Below, piece by piece: positions 16,178 to 25,160 of a DNA stretch of 64,000 bases. A program made the position numbers and the translations under genes. Position 1 is the stretch's first letter. Each line of letters starts with the position of its first letter. The DNA is from Paenibacillus sp. JCM 10914 (GTDB lineage: Bacteria > Bacillota > Bacilli > Paenibacillales > Paenibacillaceae). The notes under the pieces were generated by a model. It worked only from the letters and a program-made list of their open reading frames with translations, had not been told where the DNA came from and ran no database searches. Location of the stretch: assembly GCF_001315105.1 (NCBI RefSeq), contig NZ_BAZR01000003.1, positions 124,001 through 188,000 on the forward strand, written 5' to 3'.

Positions 16178-17046
16178 GTGTTATTGCGGTATGGAGCCCG
16201 CTAAGAAGTGGCAGCGGCGCCACGATGTTCGCTACTAATCTGGCTATTATGATGGCCTATGAGTATCAGGTCAAAGTGCTCCTTACTCACGGAGGGGGCG
16301 CAGGCGAACGAGTTGAGCAAGGATTGGCATATGCCAGAGAAACGATGGATCGGGTGATCGCGTTTCAGGATAACGGGATGGACGCACTTGAACGACTCAA
16401 TACGAGTGGCAGACTGAATCCCGAAGCCCTGCGTAATTATACGTCTCCTCTATTGTCTGATCGGCTGGATCTTCTTCGTGGAGCTTCACGATTTGTGCAG
16501 ACACAGCAGGATGCAATTAAGAAACTGAAGGATCAAGCGCCGACTGGTGAGACATTGATGTCTCGTGTGATGCAGGCATCGAAGATCAGCCATGATATCA
16601 CTATAGCCGATGCAGGTAACGGATGGCCTGGGGAATCTGATCGTTCAATACTTGGTTCAGCTGAGCTTGTCGTTATTGGTTTGAACCAGAACATGCACGT
16701 GTTAGAGCGTGCGATCGGAAGTCAACTTCCTGAAGAAATAAAGAATAAACATTGCATCTACGTCATTGGGAAATACGACCCCGAGAGCCATTGCACACTA
16801 CAGAATATCAAACGGCGCTATGGTCTGAAGACGGGCGTGTACGGGATTCCATATTGCTCTGGTATGACAGATGCCTGGAATAGGCGTGCCGTTCTATCCT
16901 ACCTTCAGCGCTTAAGAGGCAGCGGGGATGGCAGACGGACACATCCTTTCTACGCTACATTGCGACAGACAGGGGATGGTGTAGCACAACAGCTCGGCTT
17001 CTTGAGAGGTGTACCGTCCACAGGAGGCACGCATGTACTTGGGTAA
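16174..17046 (+). CDS. TadZ/CpaE-like ATPase with variant Walker A (third of three)
   Basis: A 290-residue protein. SVIAVWSPLRSGSGATMFAT is a MinD-type first strand with a variant loop: GSGAT in place of GGxGKT, again without the lysines. VKVLLTHGGG, ITIADAGNGWPGESDR and VVIGLNQN follow the MinD/ParA strand pattern. TadZ-like proteins recruit the pilus ATPase. The gene begins four bases before the stop of the previous one and its end overlaps the secretion ATPase gene, so the products are probably made in fixed proportion. Confidence 0.65.
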   Translation: MSVIAVWSPLRSGSGATMFATNLAIMMAYEYQVKVLLTHGGGAGERVEQGLAYARETMDRVIAFQDNGMDALERLNTSGRLNPEALRNYTSPLLSDRLDLLRGASRFVQTQQDAIKKLKDQAPTGETLMSRVMQASKISHDITIADAGNGWPGESDRSILGSAELVVIGLNQNMHVLERAIGSQLPEEIKNKHCIYVIGKYDPESHCTLQNIKRRYGLKTGVYGIPYCSGMTDAWNRRAVLSYLQRLRGSGDGRRTHPFYATLRQTGDGVAQQLGFLRGVPSTGGTHVLG

Positions 17047-18868
17047 CTCTCTGAATACCGTATGGATGATCATTATTCTGCTGCTCGTATCGTTACTACT
17101 CTATTTACGTTATAAGGACAGAAGGAAGCCTGTTGTGTCCGTGTTGAGAGAGGGTGAGCCCTATTCGATCAGTGCCATGACTTCTTATGTCAAAGATACG
17201 CTGCATCAACTAACGCACAGTCAATTATCGGATTTGGGCCTTCACGCGGAGGAGTACAGACGAAGGCTCAACAAGCGGAGTGAGCTTAGACGTGCACTAA
17301 AAGGCTGCGTTTCTGGCGGTGTACTCGACAAGATTTATGTGAAGGATTATCTGAAGGGATTGCTGGTAAGCAATCTGGGCTTGAACGAGTCGAACATTAA
17401 CGCGGCGATACCATTTGATAATCGAAGTGAACTGACATCACAGGATCAATTCGAAATCATCTTATTTTTGTATAAACTTCGGCATGGACAAGATGGATTA
17501 TCCACTCTGCTCGAAACGTATGATCTTGCGCGTCCACGAATATTGTCTGGATACGGCGAAGACAGCGTTTACGCGGTGACGGCTGAAGATATTGATTATA
17601 TTTATGAGCTTGAGCAGCGGCAGCTTGCGTTCGAGGAGAAGCTGGAGATTGTGGTCCAGCGTATATATCAGCAGTACAAGGGATTCTCGGTCATTGATGA
17701 GATCCGGGATCAACGGATTGACGGAGTAAGTGGTGGAGTCAGTGGCGTAATCCATGAGTTGGAGGATCCATATCAGATGTCCAGGCATGATGTAGACTTG
17801 ATGAGCGTAGGACAAGATCCAGAGCGAGGGCCGGCAACCGGTTACGAAAGTGTGTGGATATTCTATCGTGGGATATCGATGCATCTTGGGTTCCTCTCGT
17901 TTGGCAGCATGCTGGAACTCAAACGAGTCTGCCAAAATATTTACAAATACAATCATCCGGGTCAATTGTCAGAAGCGAGCGGCTACAAAGTCAACGAGAT
18001 GAAGGATGGCTCGCGCGTCGTTGTGGTGAGACCGCCTTTCGCGGAGTCGTGGGCCTTCTTTGTTCGGAAATTCGATCTGCCCAAAGCTGCATTGGATCAA
18101 CTCGTTACGGGTGACGGTTCGGAGCTGGTCATCGAGATGTTGAAGTACCTAATGAAGGGAAGCCGAATTACGGCAATCACCGGTGCTCAAGGATCAGGGA
18201 AAACCACTTTGTTAATGGCGATGGTTGGACATATTTATGCGTCTTATACGCTCAGGGTTCAGGAAATGGCATTTGAATTGCATCTTAGAAAGCTCTACAA
18301 CAGAAGGAACATCCTCAGCTTCAAAGAAACGGAGCATATTAGCGGGCAAGCAGGACTCGATCTTCAAAAGAAAACGGATGGTACGGTTAACATTCTTGGC
18401 GAGGTTGCCAGTGACGAAGTCGCGTCATGGATGATTCAAATGTCTCAGGTAGCCAGTTTGTTCACGGTGTTTACACATCATGCAAAGACATTCAACGATT
18501 TGGTTCAGTCGCTTCGTAACTCATTATTGAAAAGCGGAGTATTCAGACAAGAGCACATCGCCGAGCAGCAGGTAATAAGCAGCATTAACTTTGATATTCA
18601 TCTCAAGAAAGACGCTAGCGGCAACCGTTATATTGAGCGAATAACCGAATGTATTCCGTGGGACGACAATACGGGATTACAAAAGGGACCTAGCGGCAAA
18701 CCCTATACCGCCCGCAACATAATCGAATATCAGTCGGGACGCTATGTTGCTATTGCCAGTATGTCAGAGCAGACGATTCAAGCAATGACAGAGCAGATGC
18801 AACCTGAAGATGCAGCAAGCTTTGAATCCTTTGTTCAAGGTGGGTGGGGGGAGAGATATGACACCTAA
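17033..18868 (+). CDS. TadA/CpaF-like secretion ATPase with an N-terminal membrane anchor
   Basis: A 611-residue type II/IV secretion NTPase. The C-terminal core has Walker A ITGAQGSGKTTLL near residue 385, a Walker B-like NILGEVASDEV and a His-box-like FTHHAKTFNDLV. An all-alpha N-domain precedes the core. Unusually, the protein begins with a hydrophobic helix (residues about 9-24), so it is tethered to the membrane; standard TadA is soluble. I chose ATG 17033, six bases after AGGAGG, over an upstream GTG. It should power pilin assembly or secretion with the TadB/C-like protein encoded next. Divergence from the usual GEVRGGEA pattern may mean altered activity. Confidence 0.8.
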   Translation: MYLGNSLNTVWMIIILLLVSLLLYLRYKDRRKPVVSVLREGEPYSISAMTSYVKDTLHQLTHSQLSDLGLHAEEYRRRLNKRSELRRALKGCVSGGVLDKIYVKDYLKGLLVSNLGLNESNINAAIPFDNRSELTSQDQFEIILFLYKLRHGQDGLSTLLETYDLARPRILSGYGEDSVYAVTAEDIDYIYELEQRQLAFEEKLEIVVQRIYQQYKGFSVIDEIRDQRIDGVSGGVSGVIHELEDPYQMSRHDVDLMSVGQDPERGPATGYESVWIFYRGISMHLGFLSFGSMLELKRVCQNIYKYNHPGQLSEASGYKVNEMKDGSRVVVVRPPFAESWAFFVRKFDLPKAALDQLVTGDGSELVIEMLKYLMKGSRITAITGAQGSGKTTLLMAMVGHIYASYTLRVQEMAFELHLRKLYNRRNILSFKETEHISGQAGLDLQKKTDGTVNILGEVASDEVASWMIQMSQVASLFTVFTHHAKTFNDLVQSLRNSLLKSGVFRQEHIAEQQVISSINFDIHLKKDASGNRYIERITECIPWDDNTGLQKGPSGKPYTARNIIEYQSGRYVAIASMSEQTIQAMTEQMQPEDAASFESFVQGGWGERYDT

Positions 18869-20936
18869 AGATCTTTTTGTTCTCGTACTCCTACTTTCGC
18901 TGGGACTCTTTATGCTAACCTACCTCGGCATCGTATGGTTTTCCAGGAAGTCGGGCGATCGGGATCGGGTCAATCGGATAGATCGACCAGATTCTAATCA
19001 TTCAATGAGAGACCACGTTCGCAGAGGGTTTCAGTGGGCCTACGTTCAGGTCGTTAAATTGCCGCTTGCCGGAGCTTACGTGCAAAGGATCAGGCGCCGT
19101 ATTGCAATGATTCATCCCTTCGATGAAATTGCACTCCGATATGAGACCATGAAGTTAATCGTTGTTATCATCAGTGTGCTAGGGACTGCGTTACTCCTGC
19201 TGATCTGGACTCACCCGAGTCTCAGCTTTATTCTCATCGGATTTCTTGCAGCCATTGTCATTCATAATATGCTAATCGAGATGTTCATTCATCGGCTTGA
19301 GCGAAAGCTGCTCCTCCAATCTTTAGAGCTATTTTCATATGTCAGGCATCATTACCAACAACACGGTATGGTTGAAGAAGCGATTTATGAAAGTGCGGAG
19401 GCTGCAGGACATGAAATATCCATTCAAGCTCAAGTAATTTACAACGCATTGGTATCAAGCGATCCGGATGAGGAGTTGGAACGTTATTATGAGGTCGCGC
19501 CGAATCGGTATTTGAAAGCTTTCGCGGGAATATCACATCTTGTCATGGAGTTTGGTGATCACAAGAAAAGCCAAAGCTCGATCTATTTGCACGGATTGAG
19601 TGGAATCAGCAAAGAAATTAGGCTGGAGCTGCTTCGCAGAGATAAACTCGATTACCTGATGAAAGGTTTGAATGTCATTGCTCTAGTTCCGGTGTTTTTC
19701 ACTAAACCGATCGAACGTTGGGCAAGAATGAGCTTTCCGGCGATGGATGAATTTTATATGAGCAAGCTCGGGTTTATTACAAAAATTTCGATTTATGTCA
19801 TTATTCTTATCGCTTACTTGCTATTGCAGAGGCTTCAGCATCAACGCGATACCGATTATCGTGCGGGGTTGGAGAAGTCGAAGATGTCATGGGAGGAGAG
19901 AATATACCGGCTGCGATGGGTGCAGCGACTCGTAAGGTTAGCAGCGCCTGTTGCCGGGTCAGCTACATATGAAAGGCAGTTGTTATTACTTAAAGAAAGT
20001 AATGCCCGGATTAAATTTGAGTGGCTATATGTTCGGAGACTGTTGTTGCTCATAACGACGATTGTGATGACACTTTCTCTTTGTATCGGTCTTCATATGC
20101 AGGCCAGGTTTCAATTGCTGCATATGCCTGTCTCCATGAACAACACGTTATTCGGACAGATGAATGACGTGGAACGACGGCAGGCTGAACATATTGTTGA
20201 TCGAGATCGTTCTGTCATACAGCAGTTGGAGATGGATAATAAGGCCAGTAGACAACAGGTTGAACGGGTCGTTACAGAACAATATGAGACCGAATTGACC
20301 AAAGAACAACTGGACATTACGGCAGATCGGATTATTACCAAGCTTGCACAGTACAACAGCGAGTATGTGAAATGGTGGGAACTCTTGTTGTCGCTGGCGG
20401 CAGGGATGATCGCGTATATGGCTCCGCTGTGGTTCTTGTACTTCCACCGGAAAATGCGTCATATGGAGATGCGCCATGAAGTCTATCAGTTTCAGACCGT
20501 CATCTCCATTCTACGGGGGATGGAGCGAATCTCCGTAGAGGGGATATTGGAGTGGCTTAATCGATTTGCTGTCATTTTTAAGGTGCCGATCCAGAAGTGT
20601 CTGCTGCATTATGAACACGGTGCGCAGTTAGCATTGGAGGAGCTTAAGGAAGACGTCTGGTTTTCGGATTTTCAACGGCTGATCGACAAGCTGCAGCTGG
20701 CTCTGGATAAGGTTCCGATTCAAGAGGTGTTTGACGATTTGGACAGTGAAATGTTGTTCAGCTTCGAGCAGCGTAAGCAGGAATATGAAGCGATGATAGA
20801 CACGAAGGCAGCATGGGCGAGAATGATCGGTTTTGCGCCGATGTATGCCCTCATATTTATGTATCTCGTCATACCGCTGATCGGTATGAGCTTCACGCAA
20901 ATGGGGAGCTATTACGAGCAAATCCAAAGACTTTAG
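18858..20936 (+). CDS. TadB/TadC-like membrane platform protein, double length
   Basis: A 692-residue polytopic protein with at least seven hydrophobic segments. They lie near the N-terminus, in a close pair at about residues 93-140, at about 275-290, 305-325, 390-410, 505-530 and at the C-terminal end. Two similar halves are separated by a soluble region around residues 420-500 rich in Gln and Glu. TadB and TadC are normally two proteins of about 300 residues with GspF-like domains, so this looks like both in one chain. ATG 18858 follows GGGGGGAGAG and overlaps the ATPase gene by 11 bases. It would form the inner-membrane platform on which the ATPase acts. Confidence 0.7.
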   Translation: MTPKDLFVLVLLLSLGLFMLTYLGIVWFSRKSGDRDRVNRIDRPDSNHSMRDHVRRGFQWAYVQVVKLPLAGAYVQRIRRRIAMIHPFDEIALRYETMKLIVVIISVLGTALLLLIWTHPSLSFILIGFLAAIVIHNMLIEMFIHRLERKLLLQSLELFSYVRHHYQQHGMVEEAIYESAEAAGHEISIQAQVIYNALVSSDPDEELERYYEVAPNRYLKAFAGISHLVMEFGDHKKSQSSIYLHGLSGISKEIRLELLRRDKLDYLMKGLNVIALVPVFFTKPIERWARMSFPAMDEFYMSKLGFITKISIYVIILIAYLLLQRLQHQRDTDYRAGLEKSKMSWEERIYRLRWVQRLVRLAAPVAGSATYERQLLLLKESNARIKFEWLYVRRLLLLITTIVMTLSLCIGLHMQARFQLLHMPVSMNNTLFGQMNDVERRQAEHIVDRDRSVIQQLEMDNKASRQQVERVVTEQYETELTKEQLDITADRIITKLAQYNSEYVKWWELLLSLAAGMIAYMAPLWFLYFHRKMRHMEMRHEVYQFQTVISILRGMERISVEGILEWLNRFAVIFKVPIQKCLLHYEHGAQLALEELKEDVWFSDFQRLIDKLQLALDKVPIQEVFDDLDSEMLFSFEQRKQEYEAMIDTKAAWARMIGFAPMYALIFMYLVIPLIGMSFTQMGSYYEQIQRL

Positions 20937-20963
20937 AAAATATAAGAAAAGAGGAATGGGCCC

Positions 20964-21422
20964 ATGAATAATGCATCTTCTGCATTAAAAGTTGCAGCAG
21001 GCATTTTTTTAACGATTGCTTTGATTACGATTGTAGTGATTCTCTTCATTTCAGCACAAGAGGCGACCAAGACAGCCCAAAATAACTTCTCCGACATCCA
21101 AACCGAATTGTCGCAAGCTGCTTTTACCGTCTATGACGGTACGACGATCAGCGGCTCACAAGTGACCAACGCGTTAAGAAAGTACAAGGATAAGGATCAG
21201 TTCGGTATCTTCATTGCAACAGGAAAAAATAAAACTGGCCAGTGGTACGGCAATGTTCTGGATACGGACGGTTCGATACCGAACCCGAATTCGCGCCAGG
21301 GGGATATCGGCTTAGTGATGGACGAGAGCAGTGTGGAATACGTCAATCCAAGCGGTAAATTCAAGGCAAGCATTGTGAAGGATAATTCCAACGTCATCCG
21401 TGGGATCAAGTTCGATCAGTGA
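20964..21422 (+). CDS. Small membrane-anchored protein, candidate pilin subunit
   Basis: A 152-residue protein with a short polar start (MNNASSALK), one long hydrophobic helix (residues about 10-30), a helical continuation rich in Gln/Thr, and a small soluble domain. This is the general build of Tad pilins and TadE/F-type pseudopilins. I see no prepilin-peptidase site (Gly followed by Glu at +5), so processing is uncertain. It comes right after the platform gene with AGAGGAATGGG as the ribosome site, the place where a main subunit might be expected. I do not recognise a named family. Confidence 0.6.
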   Translation: MNNASSALKVAAGIFLTIALITIVVILFISAQEATKTAQNNFSDIQTELSQAAFTVYDGTTISGSQVTNALRKYKDKDQFGIFIATGKNKTGQWYGNVLDTDGSIPNPNSRQGDIGLVMDESSVEYVNPSGKFKASIVKDNSNVIRGIKFDQ

Positions 21423-21449
21423 TGGTCTGGATGACCAGGGAGTGCCATT

Positions 21450-21845
21450 ATGCGTGAACAAACCGAAAGCATACTCCATTTGGCAGCAGCTCTGGCGCTA
21501 TTTCTCGGAGCTTGTATTCATGCTCTTGCTATCCAGCAAACGGTGGAGTTGGGGATCCGGAACGTTGCGATCACGACTCAGGAGCAGCATGGCGGTGTAG
21601 CGACTGTAGATAAAGTGAATCAAGATGAAACTCATACATATAAGGGCAGTGCCGTGTTGTTCACGTTACGGGAAGTTCAAGTCGGTCGGTATGATGTACT
21701 TATTGATGGAATACCATTCTATGCTGGCAGTGATCCTGAACAAATCGATGTATCCATGATTGATGGACAAGCGAATTATTACGTAAATTACGAGCGTAAC
21801 GCTGCTGGCATGGTGACCCGAATGATGTTTATTAAAGTGAGGTAG
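21450..21845 (+). CDS. Small membrane-anchored protein, candidate minor pilin (a)
   Basis: A 131-residue protein with one N-terminal hydrophobic helix (residues about 9-29) and a soluble domain that probably contains several beta strands (YKGSAVLFTLREVQVGRYDV, IDGIPFYAG). The ribosome site GGAG lies before ATG 21450. It sits 27 bases after the preceding gene and 5 before the next, so it is part of the operon. No family is recognised. By position and architecture it may be a pseudopilin of the TadE/TadF kind. Confidence 0.55.
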   Translation: MREQTESILHLAAALALFLGACIHALAIQQTVELGIRNVAITTQEQHGGVATVDKVNQDETHTYKGSAVLFTLREVQVGRYDVLIDGIPFYAGSDPEQIDVSMIDGQANYYVNYERNAAGMVTRMMFIKVR

Positions 21846-21850
21846 CAACA

Positions 21851-22405
21851 ATGTCCAACGCTTTATCGAAATGGTTCGCAGCTTTCCTGGCTTTGCTGCT
21901 GCTCTATCTTGTTCCACTGGGTGAGGTGTCCAGAAGGCAGGACGATCTTTCTCGACTTGTAGTCTATCAGTCGGTGACCAAGTTCGTGGACAGTGTAAGG
22001 ACCAAAGGATACATTACACCGATCATGTATCAAGGATTCCTGCAGGAATTAGCCGCGACGGGGAATGAGTACGATGTCCAGATGGAACATCATCATAAGA
22101 AGTATCATCCCGATTATGATGATCCAGCCGATCCGGCCACGTTCCGGAATCGGTATGTTGTACTCTATGACACGTATTACCAGGATGATGTGCTGGCTTA
22201 TTTGTTCCCTGATTCTTCAGCTCCGAAAGATGACGACACCCGTAGATATCATCTTGTAATCGGTGATCACTTTCAAGTCAGTGTTCGCAGTTTGAATCCA
22301 ACGTCAGGCATGACGTTATTTGATAGCTTAACCGGTGCGAATTCTGCAGGGAAAGCAGCCATCGCATTTCCGTATGGAGGACTGGTCTTGAATGAAGATT
22401 ACTGA
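21851..22405 (+). CDS. Small membrane-anchored protein, candidate minor pilin (b)
   Basis: A 184-residue protein with an N-terminal hydrophobic segment (residues about 8-24) and an extracytoplasmic domain with a His- and Asp-rich stretch around residues 80-95 (EHHHKKYHPDYDD), which could bind a metal. The C-terminal 14 bases overlap the next gene, a sign of coupled translation. No family is recognised. Confidence 0.55.
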   Translation: MSNALSKWFAAFLALLLLYLVPLGEVSRRQDDLSRLVVYQSVTKFVDSVRTKGYITPIMYQGFLQELAATGNEYDVQMEHHHKKYHPDYDDPADPATFRNRYVVLYDTYYQDDVLAYLFPDSSAPKDDDTRRYHLVIGDHFQVSVRSLNPTSGMTLFDSLTGANSAGKAAIAFPYGGLVLNEDY

Positions 22406-23381
22406 TCTGGCTATTATATTTACGGCTATCTTCCTTCCAATGTTTATTATATTGGGATTCAGATCGGAGAATCTGGAGGATATTCGATATGTAGAGTTGA
22501 AGTATTCGTCAGCTTTGCGTACAGCGGCGCAAGATGCTGGCTTTATGCTTAACGTCAATGCGAGTCAGGGGATGGAACCTGCATATGATTCATTGAAATT
22601 TATGAATGCCGATAAGGAATTAGCCTTGGAATCGTTCGCCAAGACGCTTTATATCAATATGGGTATCGCTGAAGATCCAGCTGCACAAGCAGCACTGTGG
22701 TGGTATATCCCGGCACTCGTTGTGATCGATTATGACGGTTATTACATCTATGCTCTGCAAAGCTATGAATCCGACGCGGGTGAAGAAGTGCTGCAGCATG
22801 TCTGGTCACCCAAAATTCCGTATGCGTGGACGGACAGTATAGGGAACAGTGTGCATTTCACGCTAGATTCTTACGTCAACGTCTATGAATCAGCTTCCAG
22901 GCAGTGGCAGCGAGGTTATCAGAAAGAGTTATCGGGGAGAACGTTGGTGAGGTTATTAGATAATGAGGATACCTTCGAACAAATGAGACGTATCACGATT
23001 GTGAACCAGATTCAGGAACACTTAACGTATTATATACAACGACATAATCAAGGGGCTCTGCGAAACGGTATATCATACAACTTTATGTTGCCCTACATCG
23101 CGCAAGAGGAATGGCTTAACACGATAGATGATATTGGACTGCTTGCGTTTATACAAGGTTTACCAATTGGAGATCAATATTACAACAATTATGCACTGGG
23201 AGGGGGACGATTGGTTAAGAACCCGGTCTACTATGGAAGTATGGATCACAGAGGTATTAGGTACTATTACCGTGAAGTATGTTCTTTTGGTGACGCCATA
23301 TTAGAAGTTTTTCCAAGTGCCAAGCAAGCGGCGGCCGCGGGATATCTGGAGAAAAGTTGTGTTAATCCAGGGGTGTTATGA
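22392..23381 (+). CDS. Membrane-anchored extracytoplasmic protein closing the Tad-like operon
   Basis: A 329-residue protein with an N-terminal hydrophobic helix (residues about 5-22) and a large outer domain rich in Tyr and Trp (WWYIPALVVIDYDGYYIYAL). A second hydrophobic patch there may be a buried strand. Only two cysteines are visible, both near the C-terminus (VCSFGD and KSCVNP), so a disulfide is possible. It overlaps the preceding gene by 14 bases and is the last gene in the run. TadG-like roles are possible but not shown. No clear terminator follows. Confidence 0.55.
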   Translation: MKITDLAIIFTAIFLPMFIILGFRSENLEDIRYVELKYSSALRTAAQDAGFMLNVNASQGMEPAYDSLKFMNADKELALESFAKTLYINMGIAEDPAAQAALWWYIPALVVIDYDGYYIYALQSYESDAGEEVLQHVWSPKIPYAWTDSIGNSVHFTLDSYVNVYESASRQWQRGYQKELSGRTLVRLLDNEDTFEQMRRITIVNQIQEHLTYYIQRHNQGALRNGISYNFMLPYIAQEEWLNTIDDIGLLAFIQGLPIGDQYYNNYALGGGRLVKNPVYYGSMDHRGIRYYYREVCSFGDAILEVFPSAKQAAAAGYLEKSCVNPGVL

Positions 23382-23504
23382 ACCCTTGAAAAGTTGTAGT
23401 TTCAGCTATGCTCCTCGTTGTGATACAATAAATTCTTGACTGTGTATAACACGCTAATTTAACATGATATCAGATATTTCATACAGACAGGAGTTACTAT
23501 AGCC

Positions 23505-25058
23505 ATGAGTTTATTGACTGTAGAGAACGTATCACATAACTTCGGGGATCGTACTCTATTTAAGAACGTATCTTTTCGTTTGCTGGCGGGCGAGCATGTA
23601 GGATTAGTCGGCGCAAACGGTGTTGGAAAATCAACCTTGATGAATATCCTGACGGGGCAGTTATTGAAAGATAGCGGCAAGGTAGAATGGACGCCGAAGA
23701 TTCGTTACGGTTATTTAGATCAGCATACGAAGCTGACACCAGGAAAAACCGTGCGAGACGTGCTTAAGGATGCTTTTTTGCCCTTGCTTGAGCTCGAGAA
23801 GGAAATGATGGAAATCACCAATAAGATGGGTGACGCTTCACCGGAAGAATTGGAGCAATTGCTTGAAGAAATGGGTGAAATTCAGGAACAGCTAGATATT
23901 GGTGATTTCTATATGCTTGACGTTAAGGTAGAGGAGATGGCTAACGGACTTGGTTTGTCCGTTATCGGTCTGGATCGCGATGTAGCCACTTTAAGCGGTG
24001 GACAGCGCACGAAGGTATTGCTAGCCAAGCTGCTTCTGGAGAAGCCGAACGTTCTGCTGCTGGACGAGCCTACGAACTATTTGGATGTTGAGCACATCGA
24101 CTGGCTGACGCAATACTTGAAACAGTATCCGTATGCGTTCATGCTTATTTCCCATGACACGGAATTCATGAATCAAGTAGTTGATGTGATCTATCATCTG
24201 GAATTTGCCAAATTGACCCGGTATACGGCCAACTATGAGAAATTTCTGGAGATGGCCGATATCAATAAGAATCAGCATATTGAAGCGTATGAGAAGCAGC
24301 AGGAATTCATCAAGAAGCAAGAGGATTTCATTCAGCGGAACAAAGCACGATATTCTACATCAGGACGTGCGAAGAGCCGTGAGAAGCAGCTTGATCGCAT
24401 TGATCGAATCGATCGTCCGGAAGAAGCGGCCAAGCCCGTGTTCAACTTCAAGGAAGCAAGAGCTAGCGGCAAGACGGTATTTGAAGGAATCGATTTCGAG
24501 ATTGGTTATGACCGTCCGTTGCTGCCGAAGATGAATATCACGATAGAACGAGGCGAGAAGATTGCTATCGTAGGCTGCAACGGCGTAGGTAAATCAACGC
24601 TGCTCAAGACGATACTCGGTAAAATTCCGCCGATTAGCGGGAAAACCTATCAGGGTGATTTTCTGGTTCCTGCTTATTTCGAGCAGGAGGTACGTCCTGG
24701 GAACCTGACCCCGATTGACGACGTGTGGAATGAGTTCTCCCATATGAATCAGCATGAGGTTCGGGCAGCGCTTGCTCGCTGCGGGCTCAAGAACGAACAC
24801 ATCACACGCCAGATGAAGGCGCTTAGTGGTGGTGAGCAGGCGAAAGTACGTCTGTGCAAGTTGTTAATGCGCGAGAGCAATTGGATCTTGTTTGACGAAC
24901 CGACGAACCACTTGGATGTTGTCGCCAAAGAAGAATTGAGACGGGCTCTCAAGGAGTACAAAGGCACTATTCTTCTGGTTTCCCACGAACCGGAATTCTA
25001 TGAAGACTGGGTCACAAAAACATGGAATGTTGAAGATTGGTCTTTACAAAATTCGTAA
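23505..25058 (+). CDS. ABC-F family ATPase (YkpA/YbiT-like)
   Basis: A 517-residue soluble protein with two ABC cassettes and no membrane segment. Cassette 1 has Walker A GANGVGKST, signature LSGGQRTK and Walker B LLLDEPTNYLD. Cassette 2 has GCNGVGKST, LSGGEQAK and LFDEPTNHLD. The linker between them, about residues 240-310, is charged and helical (KKQEDFIQRNKARYSTSGRA), as in ABC-F proteins that act on ribosomes. The layout fits the YbiT/YkpA subgroup, thought to be translation factors, rather than antibiotic-resistance ABC-F types. It stands alone: a 123-base gap precedes it and a terminator follows. Confidence 0.92.
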   Translation: MSLLTVENVSHNFGDRTLFKNVSFRLLAGEHVGLVGANGVGKSTLMNILTGQLLKDSGKVEWTPKIRYGYLDQHTKLTPGKTVRDVLKDAFLPLLELEKEMMEITNKMGDASPEELEQLLEEMGEIQEQLDIGDFYMLDVKVEEMANGLGLSVIGLDRDVATLSGGQRTKVLLAKLLLEKPNVLLLDEPTNYLDVEHIDWLTQYLKQYPYAFMLISHDTEFMNQVVDVIYHLEFAKLTRYTANYEKFLEMADINKNQHIEAYEKQQEFIKKQEDFIQRNKARYSTSGRAKSREKQLDRIDRIDRPEEAAKPVFNFKEARASGKTVFEGIDFEIGYDRPLLPKMNITIERGEKIAIVGCNGVGKSTLLKTILGKIPPISGKTYQGDFLVPAYFEQEVRPGNLTPIDDVWNEFSHMNQHEVRAALARCGLKNEHITRQMKALSGGEQAKVRLCKLLMRESNWILFDEPTNHLDVVAKEELRRALKEYKGTILLVSHEPEFYEDWVTKTWNVEDWSLQNS

Positions 25059-25111
25059 GTGGCAAAGGCACGAATCCATGAACAAGGCGGATAGTTCGCT
25101 GAATAAACCGA

Positions 25112-25138
25112 AAGCCCATCCTGCATCAGGATGGGCTT
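25112..25138 (+). terminator. Terminator after the ABC-F gene
   Basis: AAGCCCATCCTG pairs perfectly with CAGGATGGGCTT around a very short loop, followed by an AT-rich stretch (CATATTATT) without a long T-run. Confidence 0.7.
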
Positions 25139-25160
25139 CATATTATTAGGGGGTACGGAC

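Noticed and set aside
18225..18434. Small open frames inside the secretion ATPase gene
   Set aside because: They are out-of-frame shadows without ribosome sites.
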